Positions 1 through 10,100 of a stretch of DNA of 64,000 nucleotides are shown piece after piece. Source of the DNA: Leishmania mexicana MHOM/GT/2001/U1103. Lineage: Eukaryota; Euglenozoa; Kinetoplastea; Trypanosomatida; Trypanosomatidae. Under the pieces are notes generated by a model, which did no database searches, was not told where the DNA came from, and saw nothing but the letters and a program-made list of their open reading frames with translations. Numbering within the stretch: the stretch's first letter is position 1; each line of letters opens with the position of its first letter. The position numbers were made by a program, and so were the translations under genes. The DNA lies in NCBI RefSeq assembly GCF_000234665.1, contig NC_018323.1, forward strand, positions 224,573 to 288,572, given 5' to 3'.

Positions 1-1048
1 GGTCGACGTGTGTGTGTGTGTGTTTCGCCTCTCCTGAAGTCGTTCGTTCTCTTGTCTAATCTCCTAGCGCTTCGTCGCCGTTGCAGCTGCCCCGTTTACT
101 CACCGACCCCCTTCCTCCCTCCCCTCCCTCCGTTCCCCCCTCTGCCTCATACACACTTTGTTGGCGAGCTCTGCCCGCCGTATCCTCTCTCCTTTAGTCG
201 TTGTTTGCTTCGAGGGGGTGTGTCGTTTCACTGCTTACGGACTTTTCGTTCGTTGTTTCCCCATCGCGACTCGAACCGGTTTTCTTTCTGCCTTTGTGTG
301 TATGTGTGCGCGTGTGTGCGTGTGTGTCTTCCCTCTCTCCCCTTTCCTCCCTCTCGGTGTCGTCCTCCGGCTCGACGCCTCTGTAACGCTCTCCCGGGCC
401 CCTCTGCCTCACCGTTCTATTTTCTCTCTTGCGCATATACACTACTCCAACGAATATCTGAGCAAGAGCAAGGACCGCAACAACACAGCGTAAACCACCC
501 TTCAGCGTAAGTGCGACAAGACGGCAAGAGCACGGGACGAAGACACTCCCGCATATATCTGTGCTTCTGTTTCCTTGTTCATTATTGCATATTTTTCTTC
601 GAGGTCAACTCTTCTTTTTTGGTGCTCCCGCGTGTGTGCCTGACGCTTGCAAGTGCTCTGGCTCTCCGTTCTCGTCTTCCGTCCTTTGCTTCGGCTTGCC
701 CGCTCTTTTCCATACGCACAGGCTCGGCCTCCCCCACCTCCCCTCCCCCTCCGTACTGATAGTCACCCCTTCGATATTCTGCTCATCTCCAGACCGGCGG
801 CCCCACGCCATTTTGTTTTCTCCCGGAGCACGATCTTGCTCCTCTCTCGCGTCCAGGAGACCTCTTCCTATTTTTCTCGCCCCACTTCCTGCCTTACCGC
901 TTGTGGCGTCGCCCCAGCTGCAAGGCTTAGACCATCACCCACGCGCGCACCCACTCCTATCCCTTTCGAGGCAAGGCACATTCTACCAGACGTTTGATCG
1001 GTGGAGAGAATCCGTGCTGCCCAACACCCGACGATCGCCGCTAATAAA
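1..1048. other. 5' flanking spacer, polypyrimidine and TG-rich
   Basis: No convincing gene is seen. The stretch is C/T-rich with (GT)n runs near 10-25 and 296-330, typical of trypanosomatid intergenic DNA. Open frames here start at GTG or encode low-complexity Ser/Pro/Leu/Cys strings, so they are not taken as genes. The right end carries the likely splice acceptor of the next gene. Confidence 0.7.
861..917 (+). promoter_or_regulatory. Candidate trans-splice acceptor for the five-pass membrane protein
   Basis: A C/T-rich tract from about 861 ends in a CAG at 915-917. Spliced-leader addition here would give a leader of about 131 nt with no ATG before the one at 1049, which supports 1049 as the start. 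The call rests on sequence pattern only. Confidence 0.4.
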
Positions 1049-2641
1049 ATGGTCAAACCAACGCTTCTCGTGGGCGCTATGCTCGCCCTCGTCATGTGCC
1101 TGGCTGCGACGACCGCCTCGGCGCAGCGGTCGCTGGCGTGCGAAACAGTGTGGAAAGGTCCGTCCTCTAACAACAGCCTACTGGAGTGCCTGGGGAACAC
1201 GGATCGCATCCGGTCTCAGTGGCCCTACTACCTGTACCCCGGCTTCGCTGCGCTCGTCTTCATCTTTACGGTGATTGGGCTGCCGATTGTGTTCTGCTGC
1301 CACTGCTGCCGCTACGGCAAGGCGTATGAGAGGCCGAACGCGGAGGCAGAACTCGGCGTTGCCCGCTGCTGCCTATGGATGTGGATTGTGATTTCGGTGC
1401 TGGTGGCGTGCGGCGTGTGCGTGCTGCTGGTGTATGGCTCCGTGTTACTGGAGCAGGCAGCCAAACAAATTGTCCACGACACCGAGCATCGCACGCTTGA
1501 TTACTTCAACAACACCCGTACGAACATTGGGACACTGCTGACAAACTACAGCGCGGACCCACCGATACCACCGTCGATCGACTTTAGCGCCTTTGACGCG
1601 GTGAACGAGAATATTACCCACTACGTGCATCTGGCACGCGACAACTACCTCAAGTACTTCCGCACTGCCGAGGTTGTGGCGTGCTGCGTCGGCAGCATCG
1701 GTGTTTTCCTGATGCTGTGCATGCTGATCTTTGCGCTGTGCCGCTGCAGTGGGCGCTGCCCGATTGCGTGGAGCTGCCTGTACTTTGTGTTCGCGCTTGC
1801 ATTTGCGCTGCTTGCGGTGCTGTTCACGATATGCATCTACGTGCTGTCCGCTGGCTGCGGCGAGGTGGGCCTGCAGTACAGCCGTGCGCCTGGCGTCTTT
1901 CAGTGGCACCTGGTGCCGTGGTGCGAGAAGGAGTTCAACTTCCAGGCGCTGCGGGCTCAGGTGCAGACTCAGGAGCAGCAGGTCTCGCAGAGCGCCTGCG
2001 CGCAGCTCTTGAACTACTGCGACAACGATCCGGTTTATTCGCTGGATAAGAAAGACCACATCTTCATGTGCGGCAACGGCATCACCGATAAGAGTCAGTG
2101 CAACTCGCTGGACGACGTGGTGGACGTTGTTATAGACACATACGTGAAACCGATGCTGACGAACACGCTGTGTGTGAACCAGACGGGCATGAAGTTCCTG
2201 GAGAAGTGTACGCTTCTCTCCTGCGCATCACGATGTGTCGACTACAAACATCCGCCTCTGCATCCCAAGTCAGAATCCATTCAAATTCTGCAGGCTGCCA
2301 GCTTTGCTGTGAATGCGAGCACTGCGCTGTCGTACGTGTGGCCGCTGCTGGACTGCAACTTCATCATTGACAAGGTCGCCAACACGATCCAGAGGCGGAA
2401 CTACAACGTGAGCTTCACCACGCAGAGCGATTATGTGCGCAGCTGCTCTGCGGTCCGCACGTCCTCTGTGATGCTGGGTACCGGCTTCTTTGTCGGGGCG
2501 CTCATGTTCATTCTCGGCATTCACGTCATGCATCGCGGTGCCTCCATCTGGGGTTCCGGCAAGCAGGACGATGCAGTGCAGAAGACGAAGGATGTTGCAC
2601 CACCGGACACTGCGGTGGTGTCACCCCTGACAACATCTTAA
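1049..2641 (+). CDS. Five-pass cysteine-rich membrane protein, tweety/prominin-like topology
   Basis: Encodes 530 aa. The open frame extends upstream to a GTG at 1001, but the first ATG is 1049 and it opens directly onto a classical signal peptide (cleavage near residue 25, after ASA). Hydrophobic segments lie near residues 64-86, 109-131, 208-231, 243-266 and 473-495. This leaves two extracellular loops of about 77 and 207 residues, several N-x-S/T sites and many loop cysteines. A Cys cluster (CCHCCRYG) follows the first membrane segment. The order signal peptide, TM1-2, loop, TM3-4, large loop, TM5, short tail is that of tweety and prominin proteins, and the length is close to tweety homologues. 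Family membership is inferred from topology and Cys pattern only; it could be an unrelated kinetoplastid surface protein. A role in membrane organisation, channel or lipid handling is possible but not shown. Confidence 0.85.
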   Translation: MVKPTLLVGAMLALVMCLAATTASAQRSLACETVWKGPSSNNSLLECLGNTDRIRSQWPYYLYPGFAALVFIFTVIGLPIVFCCHCCRYGKAYERPNAEAELGVARCCLWMWIVISVLVACGVCVLLVYGSVLLEQAAKQIVHDTEHRTLDYFNNTRTNIGTLLTNYSADPPIPPSIDFSAFDAVNENITHYVHLARDNYLKYFRTAEVVACCVGSIGVFLMLCMLIFALCRCSGRCPIAWSCLYFVFALAFALLAVLFTICIYVLSAGCGEVGLQYSRAPGVFQWHLVPWCEKEFNFQALRAQVQTQEQQVSQSACAQLLNYCDNDPVYSLDKKDHIFMCGNGITDKSQCNSLDDVVDVVIDTYVKPMLTNTLCVNQTGMKFLEKCTLLSCASRCVDYKHPPLHPKSESIQILQAASFAVNASTALSYVWPLLDCNFIIDKVANTIQRRNYNVSFTTQSDYVRSCSAVRTSSVMLGTGFFVGALMFILGIHVMHRGASIWGSGKQDDAVQKTKDVAPPDTAVVSPLTTS

Positions 2642-2799
2642 GAAGAGGACAAGTCAGGGCACCTATGACGAGTGACCGCGCGAAACAGAGTCGGACATGT
2701 GAAGGTATAACGAGGACCGCAGAAGTGTCTGATATACACGTTTTTTTTTTGTGTATATGTGCTATGCTTCGTCCTGCCCGGCAAATACAAAGACACCTC

Positions 2800-3562
2800 A
2801 GTGCATGGAATCACCACGGCCTAGCACGCACTCTGCGCGGAAGCCCCATGGCCTGCCGCCTGCCCTCGGGCACGGCGGGCGGACTCGTGACGTTGGCGGG
2901 CGGAGTCATGGGCGTAGCCTGCGCTGCATGCAGTGGAGTTGCCATGAGACCGAGCGTCGCCACACGGTGCTGGGTGGCTCGGTTCCGGGACGCATCGTCG
3001 CTACAAGCCCGTGCTCTGCGGGAGACGCGTTACACCCCCACAGGCCTGTAAGGCATTTGCCCCCCCCCCTTCGCTTTCAGCATTGCGGTGCAGCAAGAGA
3101 AGGGCAGCACGGCGGTGGCGTGTCGGTGCTCCTCCGGCGGGGCATACGCATAGGTGCGGGCCCGAGGATCCACAGTGCACGTATGCGAAGCATGTGCCGC
3201 GGCTTGAGGCGACTGAGATTGCGCAGCACGGCACACAGGTCGGGTGTAGAGGGTCTCAGCGGGCCCTGGGCTGCGGCTGGCCAACCTCCTGCTTGAGGAC
3301 ATCCGGCATGCACCTGGACCAGCCCACAGCCGGGCCCGTGTGTCGGATGCTGAGCGCGCAGCACGCATGCGGAGGCGGAACGGGCGACGAGAAGAAGAGC
3401 TCGTTGGACGCGCGGCCCCGATTCGCCGGCAGGACGGTTCGCCCTCGGAGGACCCGAACGCAGCCGTGTGTGTGTGGGGGGGAGGGGAATGCAGCTGAGG
3501 CGTGTGAGCCGTGGCTGGATCTGCGCCTGTGCTGCTGACATGTGTTCGTGGGTGGGATCTGG
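2800..3562 (+). repeat. GC-rich non-coding block, candidate degenerate SIDER-type retroposon
   Basis: The block is GC-rich and lacks the pyrimidine bias of its surroundings. It lies in the presumed 3' UTR of the membrane-protein gene, where Leishmania SIDER elements usually sit, and is followed shortly by an A-rich stretch (near 3593-3600). It contains the 52-nt segment also found at 34591-34642. I could not match it to a SIDER consensus from memory, so the class is a guess; old coding remnant or plain 3' UTR are alternatives. Confidence 0.3.
3508..3559 (+). repeat. Dispersed 52-nt repeat, copy A
   Basis: It matches 34591-34642 on the same strand without gaps, with 6 mismatches in 52 positions (about 88% identity). 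The last 21 bases are identical. Homology stops abruptly at both ends. It lies 867 nt after the stop codon of the five-pass membrane protein gene. Confidence 0.8.
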
Positions 3563-3874
3563 GCACGCTGTCGCAGCACGAGCACATCGCCAAGCAAAAG
3601 GATACGTGTGGGCTTTATGCGATCTGGTGGGTGGTAAGCGTGTCATGTACAGAGGTCGTATCCGTTTTTTTTTTCTTCCGTGTGTGCTTTGCTGTTTTTT
3701 GTTTCTGTGGTTTCTTGTGTCCTGTTTGCACCCACCCACCTACACACCCACACCCACACACACACACATCCTCACAGACAGCTCCTCGCGCTTTACCCCT
3801 CGCCTCCCGTTCCCTTCCCTTTTCCTCCCCCTTTTCTCCTGGTATCCATGGTAGTCGTATTATTATGAATAGCT

Positions 3875-3890
3875 TGTGTGTGTGTGTGTG
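3875..3890. repeat. (TG)8 microsatellite
   Basis: A perfect TG dinucleotide run in the 3' spacer of the first gene. Confidence 0.9.
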
Positions 3891-4313
3891 AGGCGTGTTT
3901 CGTCTTCCTGTTTATGTTTGGGAGAGATGAAGGGAGGAAAAGGAGGCCGGTCGTTCGTGTAGATACACGCAGATATACTGATATATGTGTCGATGTAGAG
4001 GACACCACAGACCCCTCTGCCCTCCTGTGCGCGCGCAGGTGCTGATGGGAAGGGGGCGGGATGCGCGCGTAGAGGTGTGCCCATACGATTACGTGCATAG
4101 GGACTGGTGTGGTGCGTGTGGCCGAGAAAATCATGCACAGTGCCCGCGTTTCTTTCCGTTTTTCTTTGTTCTTTTGAAAGGGTCGTTTTATCCTCGCTCA
4201 CTATCGGATGTGGCCCCCTCCCCCTTCCCCTCTCTGCTGCTCGCCAGCAGTGGTTGATGTGCTTTCCTCCCTTGTTATCGGCTTTCGCAGCTCCACGATC
4301 CTCTCTCTCTTTT

Positions 4314-4335
4314 TGTGTGTGTGTGTGTGTGTGTG
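4314..4335. repeat. (TG)11 microsatellite
   Basis: A perfect TG run in the presumed 3' UTR region. TG on the coding strand downstream of stop codons recurs through the window. Confidence 0.9.
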
Positions 4336-5016
4336 CTCGTTTCCTGACTCTAAGTGGCGGCTCCACATGCTGATAAAGCCTCCTCCCCCCTCCCCCCTCC
4401 TCAGCGACGGTGCTCCCTAAGGACGGCGAACGCACGAAGCAGGCAGGAAGCCGTCACGGAGACCGTCACAACGACGTGAAAGAGACTAATCGCGGACACC
4501 TTAGAAAAGGGGCGAAGTGTTGGGGGGCTTTGTTGTTGGTGTTTTTGTTGTTTGGGTTTTCTTTTTTTTTTCGCTTCCCGTTCGCCGTGTATCACTGTCC
4601 AGCGTTGAACGCAGCCTTGCGAACGGCTTCAGCAATTTCCCCAGCTCCTCCTCCGCCCCGCCCCGCCCCCCCCCCACGTACACACACACATACATACATA
4701 CACTCACCGGTACATGTGCCCGCCTCCACCCGCCTTCTTTGGTGTCTCTCTCTCTCGTTTTTTTCTTTTTCTCTGGTGCACCCAGCTACTATGTGACTGC
4801 ATGACGTGGGTTCAGGGTGAGGTGTTAGCGATGGAAAAGGCACTCCCGCTCTTGCCCGCATGCCTCTTCTTCCCCTATGGCCACGCAGCAGCCGCATTCT
4901 TTCACATGCACTTCCCTCTCCCGCCCCCTCCCCCTCCGGTTTATACGTCGTGTGCTCCATCCACGTACCCTGTCTCTCTGCACCCACCCTCTTCCTCTAT
5001 CACCGCAGGGAGCTAA

Positions 5017-5125
5017 AAAAGGGGGGAAGTAAGAGGAGGAGGAGGGAGAAGGGAGGAGGAGGAGGGGCAGTGGGGGAGTCACGTGCCTGCGTGCAGGGGA
5101 GGGAGGGGGAGGGGGAGGAGGGACC
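5017..5125 (+). repeat. Polypurine tract with G-runs
   Basis: About 100 nt that is almost all G and A, with many runs of three to five G, inside an otherwise pyrimidine-biased spacer. A 14-nt part (5102-5115) is the exact reverse complement of 4924-4937, so RNA from this strand could form a long-range stem; the G-runs could instead form quadruplexes. Function is unknown. Confidence 0.6.
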
Positions 5126-6992
5126 GTGCCTCGGTAGCTCTGCACCAACACACTGTACTCTGTCCTCCTTTTTTTGTTGTTTGCTTGTTTGTTTCCTGTT
5201 TTTCTCTCTCCGCCTCGCGCCTTTGCCTCGTGTGTTCGTCTGTTGGGAGTGTGCCAGCATGCACCATGACAGTGCAGCACGAAAGCCAGGGGAAAAGCTG
5301 GAAAGAGAGGGGGAGGGGGACACAGGTGTGCAGCCGCGGATGATGGAAAGCAGGGTACCCCGCAAAGGAGGACGCCATGGCACCCACTCCCCTCCCCTTC
5401 CATCCCCCTCTTGCCACTCCTCTCTCTCTCTTGTGATACGTTCTGTTTCTCTTTTCCCCTTTCCAGTGTTCCTGTCCGTCACTGTTCCAAGACGTGGAAG
5501 CAGAGAGATCCTATTGCTCACCGGCGTGGTTTCACCTCACCCCTTTCCGTGCTGCGTCCATGCGTGCGTGCGTGCAGATGATGAGGGGATGCAACGTAAG
5601 GACAAAACGAAGACGCACGGGCGATGAGGCACACGCACTCGCACGCAGGCGGGCGGACACAGGAAGGACACATGGGGGAGAGAGGGAGACGAGAGGAAAG
5701 GATAAGCAACTGATTTTCGAGTACTTCACCACAGTCGTAGTGCATGGCAGGAAAGACTCTGAAGCAGACAGGTCGTGTCCGCGCCGCAGACGGAACCACG
5801 GAAAAAAAGAGAACGAAATTAAAAGACGGAACCGTGTGGTGAGGGGTGCCATGTGGTGGCGTGTACCTTTTCGCCAAGCAGCGGCGCATCCACCGATGGA
5901 CGTATCACAGCATCGAAACTGAATGACGATGCCTCGAGTGCGCCGCCCCCCCCTCCCCTCCCCCCGCTTTGCTGCGGCTGGGCGTGCAAGGAGGAGGGTG
6001 TGCGGACGAGCAGCGTGCGCCGCCTCTCGCTGAGCGCTTTTTTTTTTCTTGCTCGTTTCTTCCGTTTTCGGACAGCGGGTAGCTGGACAAAGGGAAAAAG
6101 AAAAGCGAAGACGAAATAGGCCGCACTCACGCTTCCGCAGGAAACGAGGCGAGACACGTGTCTACTTTGTACCACCACCTTTCTCCCATGTATGCAAGTG
6201 CGCCAAGCCACACGCACGCAAAACCCACCTCTTCACCCCTCCCTCGACTCTCTCTCTCTCCATCGCCTCGACGTGAGCGTCTTGTGAGCCTGTCTGTGGG
6301 TATATCCTGTGTGGCGTAGCTCTTCTCCCTTTGCCCTCTATCGGCCCTCCCTCCTCACTGTACACGAGCACGTGAGCTGCCACTCTTCTGCCCCCCCCCC
6401 ACACACCGCCAACCCCCACTCACCCACCCAGTCGCAACGAGAAACATCGCCGTTGTTTCCTTTTTCTTCGTTTGGTACACGATTTACCCCCGTACTCCCC
6501 CGCGTCCGTTTTCGCACGCGCCTCGGGTAGTGTGCGATCTTCGTGTTTGTTTCTCGTTTCCTACTTGGACACGGGGAACCTTGCCAGCCTGCCTTTTTAG
6601 GGGAGTGGGGTGCCTCCTAGCCCTGCTGGCCGTCGCGTGTGTGTCGGTCTATGTGTGTCGACACACGCATCACCCTCCCTACCCACATCGCCGTTGATTT
6701 CCCTCGCCTTCTCTAACACCAGTGATAACCCTCGCACGTTCGTCTGGACGGCCTATCTGCAACGCGCCTGTTTTCTTTTTCATATTTCTTCTTCTCTGGC
6801 ATCTCCATTAAACTAGTCGCTGGCGCTACCGAGTACCCTCCTCCGTTTTCTCTCTACGCCTTTACTTGCACGCGACGCACCCGCCCCACCCCCCTCCCCG
6901 TTGCACAACCAGAGCAAAAACAAGAAAAAAAAGTGTCCTCGTAGGAGCGCCGCGGCGACCCACCCAAGTTTTCTTGGGGTGCATCGTTGCAT

Positions 6993-7032
6993 GTTTCGCT
7001 TCCCTTACTGTCGATTCTTTCTTCTCTCATAG
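6993..7032 (+). promoter_or_regulatory. Candidate trans-splice acceptor for the giant pseudokinase gene
   Basis: A T/C-rich tract ends in TAG at 7030-7032. No ATG occurs between this AG and 7192, so 7192 would be the first start codon in the mature mRNA. Pattern-based only. Confidence 0.45.
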
Positions 7033-7191
7033 AGCACCCCATACAACTGCGCAAGCGTGGGCAAGCGTACTTGTCTGCCCCTCGACGCGCACCCTCCCCC
7101 CCCCCCAAAAGAAAAAGAGTTTTCTCGCACCGCACACGTGCCACCGACACACCGCACCACCGCGGGTTCCCGTCACGTCTCTCAAGCCCCA

Positions 7192-10100
7192 ATGCAGTTC
7201 TCCGACTCCATGTCGTCGACCTCGTCAGCGGCCTCGACCCCGCGACGACTGGGTGGTGGCTGCCCCATGGTCGTGAAGGCGTCCACCCCGCCTGCGAGCG
7301 CGGTTCGCGCATTTCATACCACGTACTCATCGGAGAGACGCGACACATACAGCGACGGTGCCCAGCGTCTGTACGGTGAGAACAGCTCGCTTCGGATTCA
7401 ACTGACCGTGGGACTCAGCAGGAGCGGCAGCCCAGTCTCAGACGCCGCAGCAGCACACAACGGGGTCGAGAGAGCACATGACGACGATCTTCGGATGCCC
7501 TCCACGCAGCAGGCGCCGCCCTTCTTTCCAAAGGCGTCCGCTGCTCATCCTGCGACTCAGGACTTTCGGGGAAAGAACTCGGCAGCTCAGGAGGACGTGA
7601 AGGCATTTTGCATGACTCGGTCGTCGTCCTCCTCCACTTTGTCAGTGTCGTCCGTCTCTTCGCTGACCCCTGGACAGCCTGAGGGGAAGAGGGCACTTGT
7701 GAGCTCGATCGTAAGCAAGCGTCTGCAGCTGCACCGCCATTCGACCTCCAAGACGCCGTTTGTGACGTCGGCAAGGTCGCCATCAAAGTCGTTGGCTCCG
7801 GCGGCGCGGCGAAGCGGCAGCTCCCAGTCCTCCTCGTCAGAATCCTCTGCCTCCGATGTGGTGTTTCATCGGCTTCCCTTGCCCCACGCTACGCTAGCCG
7901 TCTCCTCGTCGGATGCAGCGGAGCCACCCTCTGAGTCAGTGCTGCCGCCTGCGCACCACCACGACCCCTTGTGCGCTGACATGGCGACGTCCTCACCCAG
8001 CACCACCGTGCCAGCGGCACCGTCGCTGCATCGGCCAGTCGTAGAAAAGCCGACGATGGCAGCTTCTGCCGGCACACTCACCAATACGGAGCGCACCGGC
8101 ACCGCTGGTGCCAGCTTCCTCACCTCTTCCGCCAGCCCCATGACACTGAATCCCGCCGTCTCGTACACGCACGCATCGAAGTCACCAGCAGCGGCAGTCC
8201 TGCCAGCGTCGCAGCTTTCCACCAGCCCGTCGCCTGCGGGTAGTCTTCCAAGCGATCCGCTGCTGCCGCACATTCTACCGGCCGCTACAAGGCACGGGAA
8301 CGCCGTGTATTCGAGCTTCGAGGAAGCGTCGGGCGAAGAGGTGGACGAGGATGACCTGAGCAACAGCGCAGCGAGTAGAGCCGCCCAGGCGGCGCTGGAC
8401 GCTGAGGAGCAGCTGCATGAGCACGAGAGCCCGTCAGACTTGACCCCGCTACTGACGGTCTTGACGGAGCATTCGTTTTCAGCCAGCCTACCTCCGACAC
8501 CGGCGCCGAACGAAGCGTCTGCGCCACCACGGCCAATGCAAGTGCATGCAGGTGAAAGCGAGATGGACACGAGCACGGGTGGCTTCAACCGTGACGAGAA
8601 AACGGACTGCGACGGCACCGTGGCAGGCACGCTGGCCAGCAGCAGCGTCGACCTAGTGCACACAACCCCGTCCGGAAAGCGTCAGCTTGTGTTTCGAGAG
8701 GAGCGCAGGGACTTGGATGGTGCTGTGGCTAATTCTTCCGGCGATGCCGGAGCCGTTTCCCCCATGACCGCCCGGCGACGGCAGCCGCCACCCCCACCGA
8801 CTCCGTCAACCACCACAAAAAAGTCACCATCGTCGTCGTCCGCCATGCGACAGGGCGTGGAGAGTGATGACGCCAAAAGCGGCGGTAGCTCCCCTTGCAC
8901 TAAACTGACGGTGGAGCAGCAATATACCCCAGTCATGGCTCAGGGCGTCTTCGGAACACTCGCGACGTCTGTCGACGCGGCGCAGTCTGTAGGGCACTAC
9001 AGCGCCTCGGCCCTCCCACCTGACCGCAGCAGTAGCAGCGGCAGCGATAACCCCGCGTTCATTTTGGCCAAGAAAGCTGGCGATCCCGCTCACAAAATGC
9101 GCAGCACTGCCAACGACACGTACGCGCTGTCGCCACAGCGCCAGAGGGTGATGGAGTGTAGTGGCAGGCCGGAGGAGGCCGCTGTCGCTGAAAATGTCGG
9201 CTCCGCGATCACGCCGTCCACTATCGCGACGGCGGGCGACGCTGCCAGGGGCAGGGGCAGTGACAGCGAGGACGTCGCCGCTGCGACCTCCCCGCCTGGC
9301 CTCCAGCAACACCCGCCTCACCATAGCCGTGAACCCATGTCAGCCTACAAAATGAATGGTGAGACGAAAACACGCGCCGCCGACCCTGCGCCACTGACCA
9401 CGGGAGGCGAAACGTCGGCGTCGCGCGTGAGTGCCCTTCTGATGCCTCCATCACCGTCCCAGCCGCGCGCAACGGCGATGCTGGATAACAGATCTTTCCC
9501 CTCGCGACCTTGCGGAGACGCCACTGCTGCGTCGCTTGCAAGACAATCGGACCGCAGCAACAGTGGCCGGGCCTTGCCGGCTGCAGAGCACGACGCAGCG
9601 GAGCAACCGTCAAAGGGCGATGTGGTGCGGCGGGCGCTGGTGATGCGAAGCATCCAGGACTCCAGCACATCGTCATCGTCGTCCTCTTCCTCCTCGAGAA
9701 GCGTCGGTGGCCACAGAAATGAGCAGAGGCCGGCCATCGACAACCGAGGCACGGGAGTGGCAAGCAGCGGGCAGACCTCCATCGAGAAAAAAGGGGGCGG
9801 CAACAATCGACCTGTATCGCCGTCCAGTTCGGCGCTGTGCGTCGACGCAATGCACGCGGAGGGCACATCTGCTACACATGCGTGTGCTCTCCAGTACACG
9901 GGAGCTCGCAACGGCGGTGCCGTTCGTGAAAACGAGGAAGCTGAAGAAGATGAGGAGGACGGGCCACCCATCAACTGGGACGGCGCGGAGGAACAGGAAG
10001 GCAATCCGCTTCTGCTGCAGGAAGCCGGTCGCTGGGATGCCGTGCTGGAAGAGATGGAGCTGGTGGACTGCACAGTTGTTTCGCGGGTGTATCAGCGATC

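Larger units (their letters stand above)
2642..7191. other. 4.5 kb spacer: 3' UTR, processing signals and 5' leader
   Basis: No gene is supported. About 2800-3560 is GC-rich and not pyrimidine-biased (see the separate repeat entry). From 3660 to 6900 there are T-runs, TG tracts and polypyrimidine blocks, interrupted by a strongly purine-rich stretch at about 5017-5125. Open frames on both strands here are low-complexity (His/Thr, Pro/Leu/Phe, Arg/Glu) and overlap each other in all frames. Confidence 0.65.

Noticed and set aside
1001..1048. N-terminal extension of the membrane protein from a GTG
   Set aside because: Trypanosomatid nuclear genes start at ATG; the ATG at 1049 opens onto a signal peptide.
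7057..7191. 45-residue extension of the giant protein
   Set aside because: It begins at GTG and crosses a C-run and pyrimidine sequence typical of a leader; the likely splice acceptor is at 7031-7032.
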